Assembly: GCF_030503615.1 (NCBI RefSeq)
Contig: NZ_CP129963.1
Span: forward strand, 2,418,001 to 2,482,000
DNA: 64,000 nt
Origin: Sphingobacterium sp. BN32
Lineage (GTDB): Bacteria > Bacteroidota > Bacteroidia > Sphingobacteriales > Sphingobacteriaceae
Direction of reading: 5' to 3'
The stretch's first letter is position 1, and every line of letters starts with the position of its first letter. Both the position numbers and the translations under genes were made by a program. The notes under the pieces are model-generated. The model saw only the letters and a program-made list of their open reading frames with translations. It did not search any database and was not told the DNA's origin. Below are positions 16,308 through 26,450 of this stretch, in pieces.

Positions 16308-17876
16308 TTATTTTTGCTGGAATTGTTCGTAGTTTTTCTCGAACAATCCTTTAAGTTCCAGTGCTTGTTTTTCATATGCTGCAGCATCTTTCCATAATGC
16401 TACAGGATTAAGAATTTCCGCCGGTACGGCGTCACATGCTGTCGGCATATGCAATCCGAAAATCGGATGAGTGATATATTCTTGCTCCGATAATTTTCCA
16501 GCTAATGCTTCGCGAATTAAGGTTCTCGTATAACCTAATTTAATGCGATTTCCAACACCATACGGGCCAGCAACCCATCCTGTATTGACTAACCATACTT
16601 GGATGTCCGGATGTTTTTCTAATTTCTTACCCAATAGATCCGCGTACTTTGTTGGGTGCAATGGTAAGAATGCTTGTCCGAAGCAGGCTGAGAAGGTCGC
16701 TTGAGGAGTGGTTATACCAGCTTCTGTACCTGCAATTTTCGATGTATACCCGTTGATAAAGTAGTACATCGCTTGTTCAACAGTCAGTTTGGAAATTGGA
16801 GGCAATACACCAAACGCATCTGCCGCCAAAAAGAAGATATGCTTAGGTGCTGCTCCCTGACCATCAGGAACGATATTTTCGATAAACTCTAAAGGATAAG
16901 ACACGCGAATATTTTCGGTGATACTCTTATCTTCATAATCAGGATTGCGAGTTCCTTTGTGGAATTTCACATTCTCTAAAAGGGAATTGAAACGAACCGC
17001 TTGATAAATCTCAGGTTCTGATTCTGCGTTTAATCCGATACATTTCGCGTAACAGCCTCCTTCGATATTGAACACTTTATCGTTCGTCCAAACATGCTCA
17101 TCATCACCGATCAGCTGTCTGCGTTTATCGGATGATAAGGTTGTTTTTCCAGTGCCCGATAATCCGAAGTAAAGTGCTGTTTCACCATTCTCGCCACGGT
17201 TGGCAGAACAGTGCATAGTTAAATATTGCTTATAGGTTGGAAGCAAGTAGTTCAATACGGTGAAGATACTCTTTTTTATTTCACCCGTATAACCTGTTCC
17301 GGCAATCAGAACGATTCTCTTTGTAAAGTTAATCGCTACGAAGTTTTCATTATTAAGCCCCAACGTTGCATAATCGGCAATAGTGTACTGAGGCGCAACA
17401 AGGATCGACCAATCAGGTTGATTCTCCGCTTTTGCGTCCTTGTCGTTTATAAATAGATTGGAAGCGAAGAGATTGTGCGACGCGTTTGTTGATACCACGC
17501 GAATGGTAATTTCCTCTTTTGGGTCAGCACACGCTTTAGCATCCAGAACATAGAGTTTTTGCTGTGAAAGGTAGTTTGTTACCTGCTTCCAAAGTGTTTC
17601 AAAATGTGCTTCCGCGATTGGTTGATTTACGGCATTCCAATTCACCTTATCTTTTGTTTCTTCGTCTAGGACGATGAAACGGTCTTTTGGCGAACGTCCA
17701 GTAAATTTTCCGGTTTCAATGCATAAAGCGCCATTATCTGCTAATACGCCTTCATTGTTTAAGATAGCTTGCTCAACAAGTTCAGCTGCCTGCAGCTGGT
17801 AATGAGAAGTAGCCTGTAGATCAATCTGCAAATATTTCAAATCCGGCAGATTTGAATTCGTTTTATATTGCATCAT
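16308..17876 (-). CDS. pckA: Phosphoenolpyruvate carboxykinase (ATP)
   Basis: Interconverts oxaloacetate + ATP and PEP + CO2 + ADP; gluconeogenesis, or PEP carboxylation in Bacteroidota. 522 residues, usual length. Motifs: TGRSPKDRFIV, MHCSANRGENGETALYFGLSGTGKTTLS (kinase-1a P-loop near residue 242), GDDEHVW (kinase-2/metal), IFFLAADAFGVLPPISKL, and NTGWVAGPYGVGNRIKLGYTR near the C-terminus. Two adjacent Mets begin the frame. Monocistronic, with a strong terminator. TACCTTTA (17914-17907, minus) resembles a -7 element, but no good -33 partner is seen. Confidence 0.97.
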   Translation of the reverse strand: MMQYKTNSNLPDLKYLQIDLQATSHYQLQAAELVEQAILNNEGVLADNGALCIETGKFTGRSPKDRFIVLDEETKDKVNWNAVNQPIAEAHFETLWKQVTNYLSQQKLYVLDAKACADPKEEITIRVVSTNASHNLFASNLFINDKDAKAENQPDWSILVAPQYTIADYATLGLNNENFVAINFTKRIVLIAGTGYTGEIKKSIFTVLNYLLPTYKQYLTMHCSANRGENGETALYFGLSGTGKTTLSSDKRRQLIGDDEHVWTNDKVFNIEGGCYAKCIGLNAESEPEIYQAVRFNSLLENVKFHKGTRNPDYEDKSITENIRVSYPLEFIENIVPDGQGAAPKHIFFLAADAFGVLPPISKLTVEQAMYYFINGYTSKIAGTEAGITTPQATFSACFGQAFLPLHPTKYADLLGKKLEKHPDIQVWLVNTGWVAGPYGVGNRIKLGYTRTLIREALAGKLSEQEYITHPIFGLHMPTACDAVPAEILNPVALWKDAAAYEKQALELKGLFEKNYEQFQQK

Positions 17877-18081
17877 AATAGGTATTTTTAATGCTTATTT
17901 CTTCGGTAAAGGTACAGTGTACTATTAGACCGATATTAACCGCAAATGGCAATTTGTTAACCTATATTGTCCTAAATTTTACATCCGCATAGAAAATTAA
18001 AATAAGAAGAGTAAAATACCATCAGTTAAAGCATATTTACCATATATTTATTGAGTAAATAAAAATCCCTGAACGGAAGCA

Positions 18082-18462
18082 ATGGTTAAAGAAGTTTTTA
18101 TTATTGGAATAGGCGGTGCAATAGGAAGCATCCTTCGCTATACTACAGGACAATACATCGCGAAACAATTTCCACATGCTATTCCAACGGGGACTTTATT
18201 GGTAAATGTCATTGGTTGTTTGCTGATCGGTTTCCTGATTGGATTTTTTGACAAACAGCAGTTAATTAATATGCAATGGAAACTATTGTTAATTACAGGT
18301 TTCTGCGGTGGTTTCACGACCTTTTCCACCTTTGCTGCCGAAAACTATAACCTTCTTACGAATAACCAGATTCCACAAGCCCTATTTTACATTGGTCTAA
18401 GTGTGATTCTTGGCCTCTTAGCGGTATGGGCCGGGCTATCGCTCTCAAAATTTCTAGCTTAA
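18082..18462 (+). CDS. crcB: Fluoride channel FluC/CrcB
   Basis: 126 residues with four hydrophobic segments; a dual-topology fluoride exporter. Family motifs: GGAIGSILRY, PTGTLLVNVIGCLLIGFLIG (the LxVN segment), and GFCGGFTTFSTFAAE, which holds the Na+-site and Phe-box region. It stands alone between pckA and susC. The 200 bases upstream do not show the fluoride riboswitch consensus, so control must differ or the gene is constitutive. Confidence 0.93.
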   Translation: MVKEVFIIGIGGAIGSILRYTTGQYIAKQFPHAIPTGTLLVNVIGCLLIGFLIGFFDKQQLINMQWKLLLITGFCGGFTTFSTFAAENYNLLTNNQIPQALFYIGLSVILGLLAVWAGLSLSKFLA

Positions 18463-18879
18463 TCAGATTCTTTGGGCGCCTCATTCTTAGATTAGCCTTT
18501 AAGGTGAATTCTATTTTGCTAGTTAATAAATCGTCAAAATCATTCTTAATTTAACATTCAATTTCTAAAGTTGTGACAAATAGTTACAAAGGAAACTTTA
18601 ATTTACAAGTTTTCTATAGTTCCTTGCGCTCAGTCTTAACCCCTAATTTCCATGGATACTATATAGTTTAAATAGTTGATTTAAAGCAAATTAGAAAATC
18701 AATATTAACAAATAACTTCTATTACTTTTTAAAGTGATTTCACTCGTTCTATGGAAAGTTGAATTGAGAAATGTTAAAAAGTGTAAATCATTACTTAAAA
18801 TTTCTATAGTTTTATGATAGTGATTAACCTCTAGCCCTAGAGGCTTCACTAAAAAAATTATAAAACTAAAAAACAAACA
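18463..18879. other. A/T-rich region upstream of susC
   Basis: 417 bases with no credible gene. TTTCTATAG occurs twice (about 18612 and 18801) and several runs resemble TAnnTTT elements (for example ATTACTTTTTAAAG near 18720), but no clear promoter pair. No sigma/anti-sigma genes accompany the susCD pair, so its regulator is not identified here. Confidence 0.4.
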
Positions 18880-21800
18880 ATGAAACAAAGATTACTTAGT
18901 CTTTTAGTGCTATGTACGCTTATGGTTGGAGCGGCTTATGCACAAAATCGCTAAGTAACGGGAAAAGTATCCTCATCTTCCGATGGATCACCAATCTCGG
19001 GCGCATCCGTTTCAGTAGTTGGAGGCACTGCTGGAACTCAGACAGACAATGGAGGTAACTTCAGCTTGGAAGTTCCCGCATCTGCAACTCAATTAAACGT
19101 ATCCTACATTGGATACACTTCCCAACGGGTTTCTATAGGAAACCGATCAGTTATCAACATCCAATTAGTTTCCGAAGATGAAACATTAGAAGAGGTCGTT
19201 GTAACGGCATTAGGTATCTCCCGTGAGAAAAGATCTTTGGGATATGCTGCACAAGAGGTTAAAGGCGATGTCTTGACCGCAGCACGCGGTGGAAATGCGC
19301 TACAGTCATTATCTGGAAATGTGGCTGGAGCAGTAGTTTCTGCGCCTTCATCAAGCTTAGGCGGTTCCACGCGTATCGTATTGAGAGGTATCGGATCCCT
19401 AACTGGCGAGAACAAACCTTTGATTGTTGTCGATGGTATCCCGATGGATAACTCGAACTACAACACTGCGAATGCGGAAAGAGGCGCCGGAGGGCGTGAC
19501 TACGGAGACGCCGGATTCGACATCAACCCTGATGATATCGAGTCGGTCAACGTCTTAAAAGGTGGTCCTGCATCGGCGTTGTATGGTGCAAGAGCGTCTA
19601 ATGGTGTTGTTTTGATTAAAACGAAGAAAGCCCAAAAAGGCCGTGATGAGATTGTGGTAAACACAGGTATGGCTTTCGAAAATTTGGGTATTACGCCAAA
19701 GCTACAGAAACTTTATGGTGGTGGTCTTGGTCCTGAATTCCTTAAACAAACGATTGACGGAAAAGAATATCTATTGGTCGATTATAATGCAGATGAATCG
19801 TGGGGTGCAAAATATGAAAACCAGCAAGTCCTACATTGGGATGCTTTCGATCCTGAGGATCCTGAGAACTACATGAAAACGAGAGCATGGCAATATCCTA
19901 CCAATGATTACAAAACTTTCTTTGAAACAGGTGTGGCGTATAATAATGCAATCTCATTGGCTAAATCCTATGAAAATACTTCTGCAAGACTTTCACTATC
20001 GAATGTGTCGCAATCAGGTATTGTTCCAAACACCGAGTTAAAAAGAACAACAGCTGCACTAAGTATCGACAATAAATTCTCGGATAAATTCTCTGCACGC
20101 GGTACTATCAACTACATCCGTACGAATGGATTTAATCGTCCTGAACAAGGATATGGCGATGCTTCAATCGGTCAGAAGATGTTCCAATGGGGACAAATGC
20201 AGTTAGACTACAAACGTCTTCAAAAGTACAAGACATCGGCAGGTGCTCAAAAAACATGGAACCGCTCGTCTTGGGATGATGCTACACCAAAATATTCTGA
20301 TAATTATTATTGGATCATCAATGAGAATACGTCAGACGATCAACGCGATAGATTTTATGGTAATGTGGAAGTACGCTACGACTTCATGCCAGGCTTATAT
20401 GTGACAGGAAATGTCTACGGCGATAATTACACTTTGAAAATTGGCGAACGTGTTGCCGTGGGCTCACAAGGAGTATCCGGATTCACTGAAAGAATCAGAG
20501 AATTTACGGAGATGAACTATGAAGGTAGATTACACTACGACAAAAAATGGGAGGATTTCTCATTCAATGCATTTATCGGTGCTAACCGTCGTAACACAAC
20601 TAGATTCAACTCTAACTCCAATACAAACGGTGGACTTATCGTTCCGAACCTGTATACTACCAATAATAGTATGGATGCCGTTACGCTACAGACAACCTTG
20701 TCTAAAAAACGCGTAAACTCGGTATTCGGAAACTTCTCATTAGGATACCAAGATTTCTTATATGCTGACTTCGGATGGCGTAATGACTGGTCTTCTACAT
20801 TACCAGAGAAAGATAATTCTTACTTCTACCCTTCAGTAACAGGATCTTTTGTCTTTACAAAATTTGTCGATGCAGCGTGGTTAAACTTTGGTAAGTTACG
20901 TGCTGGTTGGTCTCAAGTAGGTAATGATACGGATCCATATCGTTTGTTAGATGTATATCTAAATAACATATACGGAAACACTTCTTATCTTGAAGTTCCT
21001 TATTTCTTAAAAAGTCTTCAGAAGCTAAACCCTGATCTTCGTCCGGAGACTAAGAAGTCATATGAGTTTGGTCTTGAAACATCCATGTTTGACAGCCGGG
21101 TTAGTTTAGATTTCACCTATTACAACGAAGAAACTACCGACCTGATTATGCCAGTCACTACAGGACCGGAAACGGGATATTCGTCAAAAATATTTAACGC
21201 AGGACGTGCCGTTAACAAAGGTATAGAGGCCATGTTAACTTTAGTACCTGTTCGCAATGACAACTTCGAATGGTCAACTTCCGTAAACTTTGCTCGCAAC
21301 AGAAACAAAGTCGTTGAGTTATACGAAGGCATCAAATCCCTTCCATTAGCAAATGCTCCGTTTAAGGCTTCACTTGTTGCAATGGTAGGTCAGCCATATG
21401 GTCAGATCTATGGCTCTGACTTTATTTACGACGACCAAGGCAATAAGGTAGTGGGTGCAAATGGTTTGTACCTGTCGTCAGACGCAAAGAATCTAGGTTC
21501 TATCCTTCCGGACTTCAACGCAGGTTGGAGAAACAACATTCGCTACAAAGACTTTACCTTTAGCGCGTTGATCGACATCCAAAAGGGTGGTAAATACTTC
21601 TCAGTATCAAACATGTTCGGTCATTACACAGGGGTATTGGAAGAAACTGCTGCGAATGGTGTGCGGGAGAATGACTTTGTTGCACCAGGTGTCACTGGAA
21701 CCGTTAATAAAGCTCCAGACGGTTCTTACACGGTAACTGATACGAAGGAAAATACAACCAAAGTATCCGCATACAGATACTACAGAAATTACTATGGAGG

Positions 21801-22071
21801 TCCGACTGTACAGAATGTTTTTGATGCCGACTACATCAAATTGAGAGAAATCACGCTTGGATATAACTTACCATCCTCATTTGTTAGCAAGCTCCGTTTG
21901 AAGAATGCTACGATTTCTGGCTTCGCAAGAAACCTTGCGGCTTGGGGTTTAGCAAATAAGAACTTCGACCCGGAAATGACAACAACAGGATCTGGTAATA
22001 TACAGGGTTTTGAAGGTGGTAATTTACCAGCCTCTAGAAACTTCGGCTTGAACTTGAAATTACAGTTTTAA
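18880..22071 (+). pseudogene. SusC/RagA-family TonB-dependent receptor with an in-frame stop at codon 25
   Basis: From ATG 18880 the frame encodes a signal peptide (KQRLLSLLVLCTLMVGAAYAQ), then N-R-stop (TAA 18952-18954), then VTGKVSSSSDGSPISGASVSVVGG in the same frame, continuing to 22071. SusC proteins normally read xEVTGKV here, so GAA to TAA is the likely change. Without it the protein would have about 1063 residues: carboxypeptidase-like domain, TonB box region (EEVVVTALG), plug (LQSLSGNVAGAVV, LIVVDGIPMDN, VNVLKGGPASALYG) and a beta-barrel ending KLQF. No ATG restarts it before the plug. It is either a recent pseudogene or a base-call error. Confidence 0.85.
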
Positions 22072-22089
22072 TCATTTGACTCATAGAAC

Positions 22090-23682
22090 ATGAAAAATAT
22101 AAAATCTATACTATTAACTTCTGTAATTGGAATTACGTCCTTAGCGTTCAGTTCCTGTACAAAAGATTTAGCAGAAATAAATAAGAACCCCAACTCGCCG
22201 GAAATCGCACCGACAAACATGATATTCAATGGTGCGAATCGTGTATTATTTGACAATACGCGCGACGGTTGGTGGATGGCTAGAATGTCCATGCCTTGGA
22301 TGCAGTATTCGGCACAGAGTAACTATGTAGAGGAAGACAAGTACGCATATCGGGATAATCAAACTACGAACGGCTGGATCTTTCTTTACCGCGTTGCAAA
22401 CAACTACAAAGACTTGATCGAAAAATGTGAGGATCCGGCAACAGTAGTTCAGATGGAGCAATATGGTCCCTTGAAAAATCAAATTGCAATCTCTAGAATT
22501 ATGCTTGCTTATGTTTTCGACAATTTAGTAACTCACTTTGGTGATGTTCCTTACTGGTCCTACGGACAGAAGGATAACCCAAATTTCCAAGCGCTTAATA
22601 TCGATAAATACCTTACGCCTGCCTACGCAAAGCAACAGGAGATCTATGCTGACCTTCTAAAAGAATTAAAAGAAGCAGCAAATCAACTCGATGTTTCAGC
22701 AGGCGGCTTCGTTAGTGGTGATAATATCTATAAGCCCGCAGGTAATACTGCTCAATGGAAGAAATTTGCGAATTCCTTACGCTTAAGAATTGCAAACCGG
22801 ATTAAGAAGGTGTATCCTGCTGCCGTCGAAGAGATGCGTGACGCGGTAGATTCCGGAGTCTTTACTTCCAATGAGGATAATGCTATCCATAAGTCTGGCG
22901 CAACAAACCTAGAAGGTAACCCGCTATGGAAAACGTTCTTTGTAGACAACCGTACCGACTTCTTTGTGAACAAAACATTTATTGATCTTCTCAAGGGAAC
23001 TGTCGGTAATTTCGGAGTCGATCCAAGACTAGAGAAAATCTCAGCACCGAATGGAATTTCCTGGGCAAAATACAAAGAGGGATATGATGATAACGATACA
23101 TTAAAGTATTATACAGGTATCCCGAACGGGCTTCCACAAGTAGAAAACTACTATACACAACCGGCCAACGTAAATTTCTTTTCAAGAGATATCTTGAAAG
23201 CTACGCGTGGTGAGGTGTTAATGGAATATGCTGAAGTGGCATTTATCCTTAGCGAAATGAACAATTGGTCGCACACAGATTATATCAAAGGCGTTAAAGC
23301 AAATCTAGATCGCTTGGGAGTCAGTGCTGCCGCCTCGGCGAATTATATTGCTAAGCTTCCTCCAGCAAATCAGAGGAACGTAATGACGCAAAAGTACATT
23401 GCCTTGTTCTTTAACCCGGATGAAGCATGGAACGAATACCGCAGAACAGGTTATCCAGATACAGAGATCTTATTGATGCCTGGAGAAACTGGGACTCGTC
23501 CGCAGAACAATACAACTTATGTGTTTACACCATTACAGTCTGGAAACGTCATTGCAAAGGACCTCCCAGCACGCGTGCGCTATCCTTTCACGCAACAAAC
23601 CTTAAATCCGGATAACTGGAAAAAGGCCTCTACAGAATTAGGAGGTGATGAGATTGATAAGAAACTATGGTTTGCTAAATAA
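22090..23682 (+). CDS. SusD-like outer-membrane lipoprotein (SusD/RagB)
   Basis: 530 residues. Lipoprotein signal with Cys at about 22 (SLAFSSC). The N-terminal KDLAEINKNPNSPEIAPTNMIFN and PWMQYSAQSNYVEEDKY, the TPR-like helices (MLAYVFDNLVTHFGDVPYW, DLLKELKEAANQLD) and ALFFNPDEAWNEYRRTGYPD place it in the SusD-like_2 branch. It caps the SusC barrel and binds the oligosaccharide or peptide ligand. It starts 18 bases after susC. No glycoside hydrolase follows, so the nutrient is unknown. With susC broken, this protein would lack its usual partner. Confidence 0.9.
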   Translation: MKNIKSILLTSVIGITSLAFSSCTKDLAEINKNPNSPEIAPTNMIFNGANRVLFDNTRDGWWMARMSMPWMQYSAQSNYVEEDKYAYRDNQTTNGWIFLYRVANNYKDLIEKCEDPATVVQMEQYGPLKNQIAISRIMLAYVFDNLVTHFGDVPYWSYGQKDNPNFQALNIDKYLTPAYAKQQEIYADLLKELKEAANQLDVSAGGFVSGDNIYKPAGNTAQWKKFANSLRLRIANRIKKVYPAAVEEMRDAVDSGVFTSNEDNAIHKSGATNLEGNPLWKTFFVDNRTDFFVNKTFIDLLKGTVGNFGVDPRLEKISAPNGISWAKYKEGYDDNDTLKYYTGIPNGLPQVENYYTQPANVNFFSRDILKATRGEVLMEYAEVAFILSEMNNWSHTDYIKGVKANLDRLGVSAAASANYIAKLPPANQRNVMTQKYIALFFNPDEAWNEYRRTGYPDTEILLMPGETGTRPQNNTTYVFTPLQSGNVIAKDLPARVRYPFTQQTLNPDNWKKASTELGGDEIDKKLWFAK

Positions 23683-23700
23683 TCAACCTCGACAATAAGA

Positions 23701-23738
23701 AAAGGCTGCCCTCAAACATGAGAGGGCAGCCTTTTTAT
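23701..23738. terminator. Bidirectional terminator between susD and the fucose cluster
   Basis: AAAGGCTGCCCTC / GAGGGCAGCCTTT, 13-bp perfect stem followed by a T-run on the plus strand and TTTTC on the minus strand. It separates convergent genes. Confidence 0.9.
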
Positions 23739-23755
23739 TTCTACAAATAAATATT

Positions 23756-24544
23756 TTATTCTTTTATCAAGGCTCTATCCAAATGCACATATCCACCATC
23801 CACATGAATCAGTTGACCAGTCGTATGGCTAGAGAGATCAGACAATAAAAACACTGCTGTATTAGCAATTTCCTCCACTGTCGTCATTCTATTTCCCAAA
23901 GGTATTTTGCTCGTAATCTTCTTCAATGTTTCCTCTGGGTTATCCAAGGTCTGAATCCAGCTTTCGTACTGTGGAGTCATACTCTCGGAAACAATGATCG
24001 CATTGACGCGAAGACCATATGGCAACAATTCCACCGCCCATTCTCTCGTTAAAGCATTACGGCCACCGTTGGCTGCCGCATAGCCCGAGGTTCCGCCCTG
24101 CCCTGTTTCGGCAGTTTTTGAAGAAATATTCAAAATACTACCTTTACTTTTTATCAGTTCTGGAAGGCAATGATGAGCCATTAGATAATAATGAATCAAA
24201 CTATTGTGGAGGGATTGAACGAAGCCTTCGTAATTTCCATCTAGCAAAGAAACGCCATCATTCAGACCCGCATTGTTCACTAAGCCGTCTATCCTTCCAA
24301 ACTCCGTTATTACCTGTTCAACAGCCTGCTTACAGGCTTCCGGATTGGCTAACTCAGCTTCTACAGCGAAGGCTTTTCCACCGCTCGCTTCCACTTCCTC
24401 TTTTAGCGCCTCGTTATCCTTTTGCTTTCTACCCACGATAACCGGGATAGCTCCTTCCGCAGCAAGTGCTAATACAATACCCTTACCAATACCTTTTGCG
24501 CCACCCGTTACGACAACGACTTTATCCTTTAAATGTAAATCCAT
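23756..24544 (-). CDS. Short-chain dehydrogenase, probable L-fucose dehydrogenase
   Basis: 262 residues. NAD(P)-binding TGGAKGIGKG at about 13-22, NNAG at about 90, and a C-terminal VDGGYVHLD. Probably oxidises L-fucose to L-fuconolactone, the first step of the pathway encoded by its neighbours. The active-site YxxxK reads YAAAN (GYAAANGGRNALTREWA), so the Lys that normally lowers the Tyr pKa is Asn; Ser of NISSK is kept. This may be a subfamily feature rather than decay, since the protein is otherwise intact. Starts four bases after the lactonase gene. Confidence 0.75.
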   Translation of the reverse strand: MDLHLKDKVVVVTGGAKGIGKGIVLALAAEGAIPVIVGRKQKDNEALKEEVEASGGKAFAVEAELANPEACKQAVEQVITEFGRIDGLVNNAGLNDGVSLLDGNYEGFVQSLHNSLIHYYLMAHHCLPELIKSKGSILNISSKTAETGQGGTSGYAAANGGRNALTREWAVELLPYGLRVNAIIVSESMTPQYESWIQTLDNPEETLKKITSKIPLGNRMTTVEEIANTAVFLLSDLSSHTTGQLIHVDGGYVHLDRALIKE

Positions 24545-24548
24545 AGTT

Positions 24549-25379
24549 TTATGTGATCGAATAGAACTTCACTGCATTATCACCCCAGAAACCTTTTAAC
24601 TCTGCTTCCGAGAAGTCCCGCAATTTATCCGCTACGATGTTGATACTATCTTCATAAGTTCCTGCTAGCAAACATACCGGCCAGTCAGAACCAAATAAGA
24701 CCCTCTCCTTTCCAAAGCAAGCAATTACATGCTCAATATACTGGGTAAAATGATCCAAGGTCCAGTGCTTCCAATCCGCTTCTGTCGCTAATCCGGATAT
24801 CTTACAATGCACATTGCTATATCCCGACAAATCTGCAATGAACTGTGCCCATTCGTCGAACTCCTGCGACTTGATCGGAGGCTTAGCTATATGATCCAAC
24901 ATAAAGGCTTGATCAGGATTTGCGGCAACACATTTCAGTGTACTTGCATAATGCCTCGGCCGAATTAGCAAATCATAAGTATAGTGATGCTTCGTCAATG
25001 CGGCAATCCCTCTTAAAAATTCATCCCTATGTAAGAAATCAGGATCTGATTCCCCTTCTATGATATGACGAAATCCTTTAATAATGGCATGCTGCTTGAA
25101 CTGTTCAAGCTGATCTTCAACGCTCGCCGATCGTAAATCCACCCATCCTACTACCGCCTTGATCAGCTTATAAAAACCCGAAAGCTCTACCAGGAATTCC
25201 GTTTCTTTTATTGACTGATCAGCTTGTACAGCGACGACGCCGTCAATCTTATTATCCTTTAAAATCTGTCCAATATCATTCGGAAGAAAAGTACGTCGAA
25301 TAGTCTCCATCTCTTCCGTAATCCAACTATCGCGAACAGGATCATAAAGCCAAAAGTGCTGATGAGCATCAATACGCAT
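24549..25379 (-). CDS. Amidohydrolase, probable L-fuconolactonase
   Basis: 276 residues of the amidohydrolase_2 fold. Metal and active-site segments: IDAHQHFWLYDP at the N-terminus, KGFRHIIEGE, FMLDHIAKPPI, VHCKISGLATEADW and LFGSDWPVC. These are shared by sugar lactonases such as L-fuconolactone and L-rhamnono-lactone hydrolases. It would open L-fuconolactone to L-fuconate. It lies 12 bases after the FAH-family gene and four before the dehydrogenase, within one operon-like run. Confidence 0.82.
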   Translation of the reverse strand: MRIDAHQHFWLYDPVRDSWITEEMETIRRTFLPNDIGQILKDNKIDGVVAVQADQSIKETEFLVELSGFYKLIKAVVGWVDLRSASVEDQLEQFKQHAIIKGFRHIIEGESDPDFLHRDEFLRGIAALTKHHYTYDLLIRPRHYASTLKCVAANPDQAFMLDHIAKPPIKSQEFDEWAQFIADLSGYSNVHCKISGLATEADWKHWTLDHFTQYIEHVIACFGKERVLFGSDWPVCLLAGTYEDSINIVADKLRDFSEAELKGFWGDNAVKFYSIT

Positions 25380-25391
25380 ATCTTATTCGTT

Positions 25392-26246
25392 TTATTTAGA
25401 AAAAGCAACCACCTCTTGACGTTGAACACCAAGGTGGTCTGCACCCAATTCAATAATATCTCCAGGTTGCAAATAAATCGGTGGATTAAATCCTAAGCCA
25501 ACGCCTGCAGGTGTACCTGTTGAAATTACATCACCAGGCAACAAAGTCATAAACTGTGAAACATAGGAAACCACAAAAGGCACATTGAAGATCAAGTTAC
25601 TGGTGTTTCCATCCTGATAGGTCTTGCCATTGACTTTTAACCAAAGACGAACGGAATTGATATCCGGGATCTCATCAGCTGTGGTCATCACAGGTCCCAT
25701 TGGCGCAAAAGTATCACAGCCTTTACCTTTATCCCATGTACCGCCACGCTCGATCTGGAACTCGCGTTCCGAAACATCATTGTGCAATACATAACCCGCT
25801 ACATAATCTAACGCCTCATTTTCTTCCACATAAGAAGCTTTCTTGCCGATTACAATACCGAATTCTACCTCCCAATCCGTCTTCACAGAGTTCTTAGGAA
25901 TCATCACCTGATCATTAGGACCAACTAATGCTGTCGTCGACTTCATAAAGATAATAGGCTCCGCAGGAATCGTTGCTCCTGTTTCCTCCGCATGATCTTT
26001 ATAGTTCAAGCCAATACACACAATTTTTGAAGGACGAGCAAAGGGTGCCCCCAATCGAGTATCCGCTGGAATCTCAATTAGCTTACCCTCATTTGCTTTC
26101 ACAAACTCCTCTAAACGAGCAAGCCCATTATCCGCAAAAAACTCCTCATTAAAATCGCCACCAAATGCAGAAACATCGTAGTTTCTATCCGCGATTTGAA
26201 CCCCTATTTTCTCTTTCCCGGATTCTCCGTAACGTATTAATTTCAT
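25392..26246 (-). CDS. Fumarylacetoacetate hydrolase family, probable 2,4-diketo-3-deoxy-L-fuconate hydrolase
   Basis: 284 residues. FAH-fold metal site: IVCIGLNYKDHAEE, IIFMKSTTALVGPND, DWEVEFGIVIGK (Glu, Glu), YVLHNDVSEREFQ (Asp) and DVISTGTPAGVGLG. In the non-phosphorylating fucose pathway this family splits 2,4-diketo-3-deoxy-L-fuconate into pyruvate and L-lactate. Often annotated loosely as ureidoglycolate lyase; the neighbours favour fucose. A 200-base repeat region separates it from the second dehydrogenase gene upstream. Confidence 0.82.
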   Translation of the reverse strand: MKLIRYGESGKEKIGVQIADRNYDVSAFGGDFNEEFFADNGLARLEEFVKANEGKLIEIPADTRLGAPFARPSKIVCIGLNYKDHAEETGATIPAEPIIFMKSTTALVGPNDQVMIPKNSVKTDWEVEFGIVIGKKASYVEENEALDYVAGYVLHNDVSEREFQIERGGTWDKGKGCDTFAPMGPVMTTADEIPDINSVRLWLKVNGKTYQDGNTSNLIFNVPFVVSYVSQFMTLLPGDVISTGTPAGVGLGFNPPIYLQPGDIIELGADHLGVQRQEVVAFSK

Positions 26247-26267
26247 TTTATTTGTGGTTTAGTTTTT

Positions 26268-26450
26268 TTAGACATAAGATATTAGACATAAGATATTAGA
26301 CTTAGACATTAGATTTTAGAAATAAGATATTAGAACTGTATTGTCTTAAGAGGAGGGAAAAAGAGAGGTTTATTATTAACTCTTTCATCTTCTATTTCCT
26401 TTTCTAACACGTCATACTCTAATATCTAATGTCTAAAATCTAAAAACTAA
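26268..26450. repeat. TTAGANA heptamer arrays, inverted pair inside the fucose cluster
   Basis: GACATAAGATATTAGACATAAG and further units at 26268-26336 face the opposite-sense CTAATATCTAATGTCTAAAA at 26420-26450, with about 80 gene-free bases between. It splits the fucose operon and may form a large stem in its transcript. Confidence 0.75.

Noticed and set aside
17990..18081. Fluoride riboswitch before crcB
   Set aside because: No match to the conserved core or pseudoknot strands of the fluoride riboswitch.
18691..18888. 65-codon minus-strand frame upstream of susC
   Set aside because: Composition follows the A/T-rich DNA (Phe, Leu, Ile, Ser), no motif, and it overlaps the susC start.
19066..22071. 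susC read as a complete gene from a TTG at 19066
   Set aside because: The TTG is an internal Leu codon; a start there would lack the signal peptide and part of the N-terminal domain, while the signal peptide is present upstream in the same frame.
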